DNA of 64,000 nt, taken from the NCBI GenBank assembly GCA_031413635.1, contig JANOFM010000168.1:10473-74472 (forward strand). The letters are read 5' to 3'. The position numbers and the translations under genes are program-made. This DNA comes from SZUA-430 sp031413635. Its GTDB lineage: Bacteria > Pseudomonadota > Alphaproteobacteria > Micropepsales > Micropepsaceae. Under the pieces are notes generated by a model that did not search any database, was not told the DNA's origin, and saw only the letters and a list, made by a program, of their open reading frames with translations. Shown one piece after another: positions 1 to 8,688 of the stretch. Every line of letters starts with the position of its first letter. Positions within the stretch are counted from its first letter, which is position 1.

Positions 1-20
1 ATGCCAAATTTCATGGCGGC

Positions 21-548
21 TCACGCAAGTTCGAGGGCGAATCCGTCGGGGTGATGAAAATCGGGCTTGCCGGGCGGGTGCGCAAGAGCCCAGTAGGATT
101 TTCGGCCGTTCGTTTCCTCGATCACCGCCGAGAGGCCGAGGCGAAACACTGCATCTGCAGATATGCCGGCCAACTCCAGCGAGACTTGCAATGTGAGCCG
201 GTCCGCATCTGATCGCACTTCGATCCGCGGCGCGGCGATCTCGCTTGCGACAGTCATTCCTTCTCTATAGCCGCCGAAGCGATACGCCGCCCATTGAGTC
301 GATGGTGCGAAGTTGAATTCGTGGTAGGCGCCGCCTTGCGAAGCGCGCGCGAAGGCCTCGAAGCAAGTGTGCTTCCACAGTTCGTCGGTGCGGGCGGGCG
401 TGGCTATGGGGGCTAAACGAAGATCGCTTATTCTGCCGATGACGACGTAGGTCAGCGCCAGTTTGCGATGCGAACGCACGACTTCGACTTCGATGCCCGT
501 CACGGCGTCATATCGCGAGTCCGGGTGGGGCACTAACGCTTTGCGCAT
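21..548 (-). CDS. DOMON-like domain protein
   Basis: A 175-residue protein resembling the bacterial DOMON-like (MurB-associated type) family, a small beta-sandwich fold of unknown biochemical role. The clearest family stretch is NFAPSTQWAAYRFGGYREGM at about residues 79-98, followed by strand-like segments and a conserved-looking tail, AHPPGKPDFHHPDGFALEL. There is no signal peptide or membrane segment, so it is probably cytoplasmic. It starts 8 bases after the stop of the reductase gene, in the same orientation, so it is likely the last gene of that operon. The family call rests on motif recall; no function can be assigned. Confidence 0.62.
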   Translation of the reverse strand: MRKALVPHPDSRYDAVTGIEVEVVRSHRKLALTYVVIGRISDLRLAPIATPARTDELWKHTCFEAFARASQGGAYHEFNFAPSTQWAAYRFGGYREGMTVASEIAAPRIEVRSDADRLTLQVSLELAGISADAVFRLGLSAVIEETNGRKSYWALAHPPGKPDFHHPDGFALELA

Positions 549-556
549 GATCGCGT

Positions 557-1555
557 TCAGCTGACGCGCACCATGCGTTTGCCGAAGTTGTCGCCGGCCA
601 GGAGACCGATGAGGGCTTTGGGGGTGTTTTCCAGGCCATCCATGATGTCTTCCGGGACTTTGATTTGGCCGGACTTCACCCAGGATTGCAGGTCGCTCAT
701 CGCCTTGCCGCGTTCGGCGTTGAAGTCCATGACGATGAAGCCTTGCATCGTCAGGCGCTTGGTCACGATCAGGCCGGGGATGCCGCGGGGACCGTGGCGG
801 GGGGCAGCGCCGTCGTATTGCGAGACCGCGCCGCAGCAGGAGATGCGGCCGTGGTTGTTCATGCGGAACAGACAGGCTTCCAATATGTCGCCACCCACAT
901 TGTCGAAATAGACGTCGATGCCTTTGGGTGCCGCCTCTTTGAGCGCGGCGCCGACGGCTTGCGCCTTGTAGTCGATGACCGCGTCGAAGCCGAGGTCACG
1001 CAGAAGCCAGTCGCATTTCTTCTGGCCGCCCGCGATGCCGACGACGCGGCAGCCTTTGAGCTTGGCGATTTGGCCGACGAAGACGCCAACGGAACCCGCC
1101 GCGGCGGAGACGACGACGGTCTCGCCCGCTTTCGGTTTGCCGACGTTGAGCAGGCCGAAATAGGCGGTGAGGCCCGCGATGCCGTAGACGCTGAGCAGAT
1201 GCGAGATCGGTTCGATGCGCGGGAGTTTCTGCGCGTGTATCGCGGGAAGTGTCGCGTATTCCTGCCAGCCGGTGTCGGCGAAGACGAGGTCGCCTTTGGC
1301 ATAGCCCGCGGCCTTTGTTTCGACGACTTCGGCGACGGCACCGCCGGCCATCACCTGCCCGGCCTCGATCGCGGCGCGATAGGTCGCGCCTTGCATCCAA
1401 GCGCGGTTGGCGGCGTCGAGCGAGATGAGTTTTGTTTTGAGCAGCAGCTCGCCGTCTTTGGCTTGCGGCATGGCGCCTTGCGCAAGGCGGAAATGTTCGG
1501 GGCCAAGTTTGTCCTTCGGCAGTTCGACGATATGGATCTGGCGATTGACGGTCAT
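557..1555 (-). CDS. NADP-dependent quinone/enone oxidoreductase (MDR superfamily)
   Basis: A 332-residue zinc-independent medium-chain dehydrogenase/reductase of the curcumin-reductase / leukotriene-B4-dehydrogenase type, expected to reduce enones or quinones with NADPH. The nucleotide-binding loop is VVSAAAGSVGVFVGQIAKLKG, preceded by the GLTAYFGLLNVGKPKAGE segment typical of the group; YFDNVGGDILEACL is also diagnostic. No structural-zinc cysteines are seen. The reading frame stays open upstream to 1909, but the extra residues are arginine-rich and overlap the next gene. The ATG at 1555 (MTVNRQIHIVELP) gives the family's normal length. It lies 56 bases downstream of the alpha/beta hydrolase. 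Confidence 0.9.
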   Translation of the reverse strand: MTVNRQIHIVELPKDKLGPEHFRLAQGAMPQAKDGELLLKTKLISLDAANRAWMQGATYRAAIEAGQVMAGGAVAEVVETKAAGYAKGDLVFADTGWQEYATLPAIHAQKLPRIEPISHLLSVYGIAGLTAYFGLLNVGKPKAGETVVVSAAAGSVGVFVGQIAKLKGCRVVGIAGGQKKCDWLLRDLGFDAVIDYKAQAVGAALKEAAPKGIDVYFDNVGGDILEACLFRMNNHGRISCCGAVSQYDGAAPRHGPRGIPGLIVTKRLTMQGFIVMDFNAERGKAMSDLQSWVKSGQIKVPEDIMDGLENTPKALIGLLAGDNFGKRMVRVS

Positions 1556-1611
1556 GGCGTTCGGTCCGTGTTGTGCGACGTGAGAAACGAGAAATGCCTT
1601 ACACGAAATTG

Positions 1612-2547
1612 CTAACCTTCGAACGCCTTGCGCAGCGCCTTCGCCGCGTCGGCGATGGCTTCGCGGGCGGTGGGAACGACGCCCGACATGCTGAAAAAGC
1701 CGTGGACCATTCCCGGGTAGTCGACATAGACGGCGGCGATACCGGCGCGATTGAGCTTGTCGGCGTAGGCTTTGCCTTCGTCTCTTAACGGATCGAAGCC
1801 CGCGGTGACAACATAGGCCTTCGGCACGCCGGAGACGTCGGGCGCGGCCAACGGCGAGACACGCCAGTCGTTCGGATCGGAGCCGGGGGCGTATTGATCG
1901 AAGAACCAAGTCATCGCCTGTTTCTCCAAAAAATAACCTTGGGCAAAGGCGTTCATCGAGCCGGTCTCGGCCTTAAACTGCGTCACCGGATAGATGAGCA
2001 ATTGATAGACGAGTTGAGGACCGCCCTTCTTGGCCATCAGACAGACGACGGCGGCCAAATTTCCGCCCGCAGAGTCGCCGGCCACCGCGATGCGATTGGC
2101 GTCGATGCCGAGTTTGGATGCGTTCTCTTCGACCCATTTCGTTGCGGCGTAGCAATCATCCGCCGCCGCCGGGAATTTGTGTTCGGGCGCAAGGCGATAG
2201 TCGACGGCAACGACACGTGCACCGGATTCATTGGCCAGCGTGCGGCACAGCGCGTCATGGCTGTCGAGATCGCCGATCACCCAGCCGCCGCCATGGAAAT
2301 AGACAAGGCATGGCAGCGCCGTGCTGCCGCCGGCGACGGGCGTGTAGACGCGCAGTTTGATGTCGCCGCCCGGCCCCGGGAACGACATGTTTTCGATTTT
2401 GCCAATAGCCAAACCTTGAGGCTCAAGCGTTTGGGAGATCATGCGATAGAGTTCGCGGCCTTGTGCGGGCGGCACCTCCCATAGTTTCGGCATGGGGTTG
2501 GCCGCCATCTGATCGAGCAGGCCTTTGACTATCGCGTCGAGCGGCAT
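1612..2547 (-). CDS. Alpha/beta hydrolase, hormone-sensitive lipase family
   Basis: A 311-residue esterase of the HSL/Aes family. The oxyanion motif HGGGWVIGD and the nucleophile elbow GDSAGGN (catalytic Ser) are both present. The acid lies in AGFDPLRDEG and the histidine in MVHGFFSM. Such enzymes hydrolyse short-chain esters in the cytoplasm; the natural substrate cannot be told. It is the probable first gene of a three-gene operon with the MDR reductase and DOMON-like gene. The 145 bases upstream, towards the ligase gene, hold no other feature I recognise. Confidence 0.92.
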   Translation of the reverse strand: MPLDAIVKGLLDQMAANPMPKLWEVPPAQGRELYRMISQTLEPQGLAIGKIENMSFPGPGGDIKLRVYTPVAGGSTALPCLVYFHGGGWVIGDLDSHDALCRTLANESGARVVAVDYRLAPEHKFPAAADDCYAATKWVEENASKLGIDANRIAVAGDSAGGNLAAVVCLMAKKGGPQLVYQLLIYPVTQFKAETGSMNAFAQGYFLEKQAMTWFFDQYAPGSDPNDWRVSPLAAPDVSGVPKAYVVTAGFDPLRDEGKAYADKLNRAGIAAVYVDYPGMVHGFFSMSGVVPTAREAIADAAKALRKAFEG

Positions 2548-2692
2548 TTTGCGTCTTACCTATGATGAGAAGGCGAGCATCAAATAGGTGCGGCGAGGCG
2601 TGTGCAAGGCTTATACGCTCAACTGCGCGGGGCGCTCAACAACTTCGGCGCGATCAATGCGGGCGGGTATCGCGTTGCGTTAACACTTTCGT

Positions 2693-4555
2693 TCATATGA
2701 CGATCACGTCCTCCGGCGGCGACTTAGCGTAGAGAGCCTCCACCAGTTTTGCGCGACGGTCGAGCGTTGCGCTTTGATTGACATAACCTTTGTCGGTGAT
2801 TTCGTGGCCGTCGATCGAAGGCGGTTCGGTCATCAGCATCAGACGCTGGACCTTGCCGGAGGACCCGCCGGCGTTTTTGTTGTGTTTGCGCAAGCCTTCG
2901 CGCACGAAGTCGACAATGGATTGCGAGCGCAGGAGTTCGTCGGGGGATTTCCGATCGGTGTCGGTGCAGAGCTCGCGGGCGGCGGCCATGTTGGGCCAAG
3001 CGAGAACGGCGACGAACTCCTTGTCGAGACCGGCAATGACGCAATCTTGAATGAGGGGTGAGATTGCCGAGATCACCTCGGCGCGCAAGGTGCCGACCGA
3101 AACCCAGGTGCCGGAGGAGAGCTTGAAATCCTCGGTGACGCGGCCATCGAAAACGAGGCCTTTCGCGGGTTCGTGCGGGTCGACGAATTTCGCGGCATCG
3201 CCCAGTTTGTAGAAGCCTTCTTCGTCGAACGCCGCTTCGGTGAGGTCGGGGCGGTTCAGGTAGCCAGGCGTTACTGTCGGTCCCTTCACGCGAACTTCCA
3301 GTTTTTGACCGTTGGGCACGAGCTTCAGCGTGACGCCGGGGAGCGGCAGGCCGATCAGGCCGACGCGTTCGGTCAGCCAATGCACGACCGTGATGCCTTG
3401 GGTCTCCGTCGCGCCGTACATGGTCGTGAGCGCGATGCGATGGCCGGTCGACTTGATCGCGAGCGCCTGCATACGCTCGTAAAGGTCGTCCGAGAGGGTC
3501 GCGCCGCCGTAGCCCATGTAGCGCAGCTTGGCGAAGAACTTGTCGCGCAAGCTCTCGTCGCGCTCCATCGCATCAGCCAACATCGTGAATGCGATCGGCG
3601 CGGACCCGAAGACCAGCGGCGATATTTCGCGCAGGTTTCGCATCGTCTCGTCGAACATGCCGGGGATCGGCTTGCCGTTGTCGAGATAGATCGTGCCCCC
3701 GGAATTCAAGTTTCCGTTGAAGCCGATGTTGCCGGCGGAGATATGGTTCCACGGCATCCATTCCAGGCTTTCGGGAATCTCGTCGGGGTTGGGCGGTTCG
3801 GCGCGCAGCGACTCGCCGCCGGCGACGACGGCGCACATCATGCCGTGGGTTTGGATCACGCCCTTGGGCATGCCGGTCGAGCCGGAGGTGAAGAGGTATT
3901 TCGCGACGGTCGCGTGATCGATCTTTTCCATCGAGGCGCGCATGGCGGGGCCGGCATTCGTTTCGAGAAGGCTGTCGTAAGCCGTGGATGATAGGTCGGG
4001 TACCGGTGTGACGGTGACGATCTCGACGCCGGTCAGATCGAGTGCCTTGATCGCGCGCGCGTAGAGCGGGCCGTTGTCGGCGAAAATCATCTTGGGCTTC
4101 GTCAGCTGGGCGACGTGGCGGAGCTTGCCGTGGTCCTGGCTGAACAGCGAATAGGCGACAGAGACGGGGGCGACCGGCACGCGCGCCTTCATCGCGCCCA
4201 GCATCATCGCCGCGTGTTCGATCGAGTTGCTCGATAGGATGAGTAGCGGCGTATCGGGGCCGAGCTTGCGGTCGAGCAGCGCCTGAGCAATCGCGCTCGC
4301 GCGCCGGTTCATCTCACCGTAGGTGACGAAGCGCCAAGGGCCTTGAGGCGTGCGCTGTGCCAGAAGGTTACGGGTCGGGTGTTCGCCCGCGCGTTGTTCG
4401 AGCAGATGCGCGATCGAGCGGTGCATCGGCCCGAGGTCGTGGAGCGAGCGGATGATGGTGGAGCCGTCGGCGCGGCGCTGGGAGTAGATTTTCGGCGGCA
4501 GCATCGGCAATGGTTTGAACGGCGGTAGGCTTTTGGTTTGCTGCGTCGCGGTCAT
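2693..4555 (-). CDS. Feruloyl-CoA synthase-like acyl-CoA ligase
   Basis: A 620-residue AMP-forming ligase. The P-loop-like motif is LFTSGSTGMPKGVIQTHG, the adenylate motif is TMYGATETQG, and the C-terminal hinge reads FDGRVTEDFKLSSGTWVSVG. This last variant, in place of the common GR.KD.I..GGE, is characteristic of feruloyl-CoA synthases and close relatives. The predicted reaction activates a hydroxycinnamate or similar aromatic acid to its CoA ester. The partner genes ech and vdh are not nearby, so the true substrate is open. An in-frame extension to 4639 is possible, but MTATQQTKSLPPFKP at 4555 gives the usual N-terminus. It is followed upstream by the MocR regulator in the same orientation. 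Confidence 0.85.
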   Translation of the reverse strand: MTATQQTKSLPPFKPLPMLPPKIYSQRRADGSTIIRSLHDLGPMHRSIAHLLEQRAGEHPTRNLLAQRTPQGPWRFVTYGEMNRRASAIAQALLDRKLGPDTPLLILSSNSIEHAAMMLGAMKARVPVAPVSVAYSLFSQDHGKLRHVAQLTKPKMIFADNGPLYARAIKALDLTGVEIVTVTPVPDLSSTAYDSLLETNAGPAMRASMEKIDHATVAKYLFTSGSTGMPKGVIQTHGMMCAVVAGGESLRAEPPNPDEIPESLEWMPWNHISAGNIGFNGNLNSGGTIYLDNGKPIPGMFDETMRNLREISPLVFGSAPIAFTMLADAMERDESLRDKFFAKLRYMGYGGATLSDDLYERMQALAIKSTGHRIALTTMYGATETQGITVVHWLTERVGLIGLPLPGVTLKLVPNGQKLEVRVKGPTVTPGYLNRPDLTEAAFDEEGFYKLGDAAKFVDPHEPAKGLVFDGRVTEDFKLSSGTWVSVGTLRAEVISAISPLIQDCVIAGLDKEFVAVLAWPNMAAARELCTDTDRKSPDELLRSQSIVDFVREGLRKHNKNAGGSSGKVQRLMLMTEPPSIDGHEITDKGYVNQSATLDRRAKLVEALYAKSPPEDVIVI

Positions 4556-4635
4556 AGCGTTCCATCCCAGTTCGCATGCATGGCTTGTTGGGAATTGTAT
4601 TGCACAGGCGGCGCGCGGTTGTCGCCGGGTTGGCG

Positions 4636-6006
4636 TCACACAACGGCGCGCATCGTCCCCGGCGCATCCGACAATGCGTCGGCCACGACTTTGAGGCCGC
4701 GTTCAAGCGTGGACATGTCGGCCGGCGCTCCAATGCAGAGGCGCAGACCGGAGACTTCCTTGGCATCGACAATCGGTGCAGAGGGCGGCGTCACCGTCAC
4801 CCCGCCGCGTAGAGCGGCGCCTGCGACGCGTTCAGCCTTGAGTTCGCTCATCGGCAGCCAAACGTGCGGCGCGGCGACGACGTGCGGACCCTCGATCGCT
4901 TTGCCCAAAATCTGCCGTGCCAGCTTCGTGCGCGCGACGATGTCCGATTTGACCGACGCGGCGATGTCGCCGGCGGTGCCGTCCTCGATCCATTGGGTGC
5001 CGATCAACGCGCCGAAGTTGGCGGGCGCGTAGGACAGCGCGCGCACCGTTCTGATCACGCGCTCGAAGCGACCTTCGTCGGGCGTCAACAGGTAACCGCA
5101 ACGCAGGCCCGGCGCGATCGTCTTCGATAGGCTCGTGACATAGAATGTGCGCTCCGGCGCCAGTGCGGCAATCATGGGGCCGCCACCGTCGCCACGCGCG
5201 AACGGCCCATAGACGTCATCCTCGACGACCGTGAGATCGCGTTTGCGTGCGATAGCGGCTATTTCGCTGCGCCGCTTGAGGCTCATCAGGCGGCCGGTCG
5301 GATTTTGCAACGTTGGAATTGTATAAAGCACCCTTGCTCCGCTCGATGCGGCACGGTCGAGCGCATCGGGCAAAAGCCCTTGCTCGTCCATCTTCAAGCC
5401 GTGCAATGGCAGGCCGAGTTGTTCGGCCAGCGCCTTCAAGCCGTAGAAGGTCGCGGATTCGGTCATCACCGTGTCGCCGGCCTTGCAGAGGGAGGCGAAG
5501 GCGAGCGCCAATGCGTGCTGACCGCTTTCGCAGACGATGAGCCGCCGCCAATCGACGTCAATGAAGTCCACAGACGAGACGAGCCAGTTTGCGCCAGCCT
5601 GGCGATGCGAGGTCATGCCGGCGGGCGGCGCATAGTGGAGATGGTCGGTGAGATCTGCGCGACGACGCAGACTGGCGAGCGCATCGCCAAGACGGGCAGC
5701 GGCCGGCGCCAAGGATGAAGTGTTGCGACTGAAATCGATGATGGCGTCGGGTTGGTCGGGCGAAACGCTTCGGCCCGCGATGAAACTGCCGCGCCCGACG
5801 GTCGCGGTGAGAAGGCCGCGGCGGCGCGCCTCGGCATACACCTTCGTGACCGTGCCGACGCCGATCTTCATGCGGTAGGCGAGTTCGCGCTGCGGGGGCA
5901 GCCGCGTGCCGGGGGCGAGTGTTCCCGCGGCGACGTCACGCGCGAGAGCATCGACAAGTTGATCGTGGATCGGCTTTGAACCCTGGCGAAGGGCTGGATG
6001 CCACAT
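4636..6006 (-). CDS. MocR-type GntR regulator (HTH fused to aminotransferase fold)
   Basis: A 456-residue protein with an N-terminal GntR winged helix (about residues 12-75; LAYRMKIGVGTVTKVYAEAR is the recognition region) joined to a class-I aminotransferase-like domain. The PLP lysine is expected in YVTSLSKTIAPGLRCGY, and the family signatures TIPTLQNPTGR and EDDVYGPF are intact. MocR proteins use the PLP domain as a ligand sensor. It is transcribed divergently from the exported hydrolase gene at 6104; the shared 97 bases carry repeated TTGTC/GACAA elements. Likely targets are itself, the hydrolase and possibly the ligase downstream. Confidence 0.92.
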   Translation of the reverse strand: MWHPALRQGSKPIHDQLVDALARDVAAGTLAPGTRLPPQRELAYRMKIGVGTVTKVYAEARRRGLLTATVGRGSFIAGRSVSPDQPDAIIDFSRNTSSLAPAAARLGDALASLRRRADLTDHLHYAPPAGMTSHRQAGANWLVSSVDFIDVDWRRLIVCESGQHALALAFASLCKAGDTVMTESATFYGLKALAEQLGLPLHGLKMDEQGLLPDALDRAASSGARVLYTIPTLQNPTGRLMSLKRRSEIAAIARKRDLTVVEDDVYGPFARGDGGGPMIAALAPERTFYVTSLSKTIAPGLRCGYLLTPDEGRFERVIRTVRALSYAPANFGALIGTQWIEDGTAGDIAASVKSDIVARTKLARQILGKAIEGPHVVAAPHVWLPMSELKAERVAGAALRGGVTVTPPSAPIVDAKEVSGLRLCIGAPADMSTLERGLKVVADALSDAPGTMRAVV

Positions 6007-6021
6007 CGATGTTCTCCGAAC

Positions 6022-6085
6022 TTGTCCTATGAGACAATATCATATTTGACTGACAATTGAACTACAACAATATAGAGACATTGTC
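6022..6085. promoter_or_regulatory. Divergent operator region with TTGTC/GACAA repeats
   Basis: Between the MocR gene and the hydrolase gene there is an inverted repeat TTGTC-N6-GACAA (6022-6037), a further GACAA at 6052-6056, and a compact palindrome GACATTGTC at 6077-6085. The stretch is distinctly AT-richer than its surroundings. The repeats are seen directly; that they are the MocR binding sites is an inference from position and symmetry. Confidence 0.5.
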
Positions 6086-6103
6086 GATTTTTGGGCTCGT
6101 CGC

Positions 6104-7513
6104 ATGTTGGTCCGCCGAATTCTGCTGGTTTTCATTCTGTTGGGGTTCGCGGGTCTTGGGGTGTGGCTCACCATCTTCCATAAGCCGGCGCCCGATGTGC
6201 GCCTGGCCTGCCACTACGGCGCGTACGATCTAAGCGACGGGCGCGTTGTCGTCATCTCGCCGTCGAGCGGGGCGCAGAGTCTGCGCTTTGTCTTTATGGA
6301 CGGCGATACGGGGCGCCTTCTTCCCATCGCGGGACAAGCCGGCACACCGACAAAGTTCGCAGCCGGGCCGGGGTGGGCTGGCGAAACGCCGGTTCGAGCC
6401 ACAGCGGAATTCGGCGCATGCGATGGTAGCAAGATCAGCCTCGCGATCGATGCCAAGGCCCTCACCGGCACGCGCCGCGGTTTTGAATTCAGCGACACCG
6501 CCTTCGTCAGCCATGGGCAGAAACTCTACGGTCGGTTGGTGATGCCGCGCCTTGACGTCGCCGTTCCGGTTGCCGTGCTGGTGCATGGATCGGAGCGGGA
6601 TTCGGCGGTCGTGTTCAACCGGCTGCAATATCTATTGCCGGCAAACGGCATCGGCGCGTTCGTCTACGACAAGCGCGGGACGGGCAAGTCGCAGGGATCG
6701 TACACGCAGGATTTCGACGTCTTGGCCGACGACGCAGCCGCGGCGCTGACCAAGGCGCGAGAAATCGCGGGCGGGCGTGCAAGGGAGATCGGGTTTCAAG
6801 GCGGAAGCCAGGCGGGATGGATCGAGCCGCTCGCCGCGACGAAGGTGAGGACCGATTTCATCTTGGTCGGGTTTGGGCTTGCGGAGAGTCCGCACGCCGA
6901 AGACCGCGAAGTCGTGTTCGACGAGTTGCGCGCGGCAGGTTACGGCGAGGACGTGCTCGCCAAGTCGCGCGAGGTTACCGACGCAACCGCGATCATGCTT
7001 GGTTCTCACTTCACCAGAGGCTTTGCGGACGTCGACGCGGTCCGCGCCAAGTATGGCCGCGAACCGTGGTTCGAGAAAATCAAAGGCCAATACAGCGGCC
7101 TCATCCTTGCCTATCCGAGTTGGCTGCTGAAAATCGCCGGGCCGTGGTTCGATGTGGGTACGCCGATCGACTACGATCCCGTACCGCCGCTTGAGGCCTA
7201 TCGCGGGCCGCAATTGTGGGCGCTGGCCGGGCGCGACAGCGTGGCGCCGAGCGCCAACACGTTGCGAATTCTGCGCGGCATGCAACCGACGCACCGCGAC
7301 CTCGACATCGTCCTGTTCCCAACGGCCGATCACGGCATGACCGAATTCGAGGAGAAGAACGGCGCGCGGGTCGATACGCGTTTTTCGAACGGGTATTTTC
7401 ATCTGATCGTCGATTGGCTGCTGTTCAAAGAACCAAAACTCCGGGTGCAAGGTCCGATCGTATATCAGGGGCGTGCAGCGGAGCCGACGCCGGCTGCGCG
7501 ACACGTCCCATGA
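6104..7513 (+). CDS. Membrane-anchored or exported alpha/beta hydrolase
   Basis: A 469-residue protein. Residues 5-24 form one hydrophobic segment that could be a signal anchor, so the catalytic part is probably periplasmic. The first 130 residues after it are beta-rich and unrecognised. The hydrolase core begins at VLVHGSERDS, with YDKRGTGKSQGS next and nucleophile elbow FQGGSQAGW (catalytic Ser). The acid is likely in ALAGRDSVAP and the histidine in ADHGMTEFE. The layout resembles BAAT/prolyl-oligopeptidase-type bacterial hydrolases. Its stop overlaps the start of the LysE gene (ATGA), so the two are co-translated. Divergence from MocR suggests regulation by it. Confidence 0.85.
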   Translation: MLVRRILLVFILLGFAGLGVWLTIFHKPAPDVRLACHYGAYDLSDGRVVVISPSSGAQSLRFVFMDGDTGRLLPIAGQAGTPTKFAAGPGWAGETPVRATAEFGACDGSKISLAIDAKALTGTRRGFEFSDTAFVSHGQKLYGRLVMPRLDVAVPVAVLVHGSERDSAVVFNRLQYLLPANGIGAFVYDKRGTGKSQGSYTQDFDVLADDAAAALTKAREIAGGRAREIGFQGGSQAGWIEPLAATKVRTDFILVGFGLAESPHAEDREVVFDELRAAGYGEDVLAKSREVTDATAIMLGSHFTRGFADVDAVRAKYGREPWFEKIKGQYSGLILAYPSWLLKIAGPWFDVGTPIDYDPVPPLEAYRGPQLWALAGRDSVAPSANTLRILRGMQPTHRDLDIVLFPTADHGMTEFEEKNGARVDTRFSNGYFHLIVDWLLFKEPKLRVQGPIVYQGRAAEPTPAARHVP

Positions 7514-8163
7514 GCGACGCCATGCTATTGGCGCTGGCCACGTTCTGCTTCGTTTCGTCGATCACGCCGGGGCCGAACAACATGATGCTATTGGCGTCGG
7601 GCGCGAATTTCGGATTTCGCCGAACGATGCCGCATCTCATGGGGGTATCGCTCGGGTTCGCGGCTATGGTGTTTGCGGTGGGTTTGGGCCTGGGCGGCCT
7701 CTTCACGGCTTACCCGGCACTCTATGACGTGCTGCGCGTGATTGCGGTCCTTTACGTGCTTTGGCTCGCGTGGCGGATCGCGACGGCGGACGGGCTTGGC
7801 GACAGCGACGGCAGGGCGCGGCCGATGAGTTTCCTCGAGGCGGTCACGTTTCAGTGGATCAATCCAAAGGCGTGGGCGATGGCGCTGGGGGCGACAACGG
7901 CGTTCGTGGCGCCAGGCGAGTTCGTCACCGGCGTTTCGATCGTGACCGGGATGTTCACACTCATCAATCTTCCGTGCGTCGCGTCGTGGGCCGGGTTCGG
8001 CGTTGTGTTGCGACGTTTCCTCCACCGGCCTTGGGCGTTGCGTACGTTCAATGTGACGATGGCGGTGCTGCTTATCGCCTCGCTCTATCCGATGATCGAC
8101 GGGTTAGGCGTTAAGGGCGTGCCTTCGAAAGGCGCGGTCGTCAGAGATCAATCGCTGCGCTGA
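7510..8163 (+). CDS. LysE family exporter
   Basis: A 217-residue inner-membrane protein of the LysE/RhtB superfamily, which exports amino acids or similar small molecules by proton antiport. The N-terminal signature FVSSITPGPNNMMLLASG is intact, and about six hydrophobic segments can be traced. The conserved FQWINPKAWAMALGA lies mid-protein. The ATG at 7510 overlaps the hydrolase stop by four bases. Substrate unknown; pairing with an exported hydrolase suggests handling of a peptide or amide compound, which is only an inference. Confidence 0.93.
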   Translation: MSDAMLLALATFCFVSSITPGPNNMMLLASGANFGFRRTMPHLMGVSLGFAAMVFAVGLGLGGLFTAYPALYDVLRVIAVLYVLWLAWRIATADGLGDSDGRARPMSFLEAVTFQWINPKAWAMALGATTAFVAPGEFVTGVSIVTGMFTLINLPCVASWAGFGVVLRRFLHRPWALRTFNVTMAVLLIASLYPMIDGLGVKGVPSKGAVVRDQSLR

Positions 8164-8239
8164 GCGAAGTGAGCGACGAGCCGCCGGCGTAGATGTGCGG
8201 GCCATCGAGCACGGGCGGCAGGTCGAGTTGCCGCGCGCG

Positions 8240-8688
8240 ACGCCCAAGGCCGGTCGAGGAAACGCCGCTTCGGCGCGGTCTTTGTGCACGACGCGATCGC
8301 TTACATGAAGACAGAACGGGATGCGGCGCGAGCGATCAAGACCGCCTTCGTGCACTGCAAGCCGGGCGCGCGGGCTCTGTTTCAACCGGACGATGTGCGT
8401 GAAACATTCAAGCGCGGGCGCGAACGCGGCGGGCACAGCGAAGGTGGACGCGCGTTGCGCTATGTGCAAGCCGCCGGCGAGCCGGCCAGTTCCGCCGCCA
8501 CCGTCGATGCTACGATTACAACAACGTTGAAAGATCGCGACGGATCGCGGCGGTTGGTGGAGGATCGCCATATCGTGGGCGTGCTCGCGCGTGAAACATG
8601 GTTGCGGTTGCTGCGCAGCACGGGAGTTCGCGAGCGGGCAATCGTCGATCCTTGGAAGCGCGTAATTTTTCTTGCGACCAGAGCGTGA
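8240..8688 (+). pseudogene. Remnant of a SAM-dependent methyltransferase (C-terminal half)
   Basis: The frame from about 8240 reads FGAVFVHDAIAYMKTERD, then FVHCKPGARALFQPDDVRET and finally VDPWKRVIFLATRA. This matches, from memory, the second half of a class I methyltransferase family of about 250 residues (normally DAVFVHDAI.YM...RPGG...). The glycine-rich SAM-binding half is missing: upstream lies low-quality sequence running straight back to the LysE stop. No convincing start codon or Shine-Dalgarno precedes it; the GTG at 8284 is the first possible one. I infer a 5'-truncated gene fragment. A functional short protein from 8284 is less likely. Confidence 0.6.

Noticed and set aside
2693..4555. 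Assignment of the ligase firmly as fcs of ferulate catabolism
   Set aside because: The hinge motif fits, but no enoyl-CoA hydratase/lyase or vanillin dehydrogenase gene is nearby, so the symbol is withheld.
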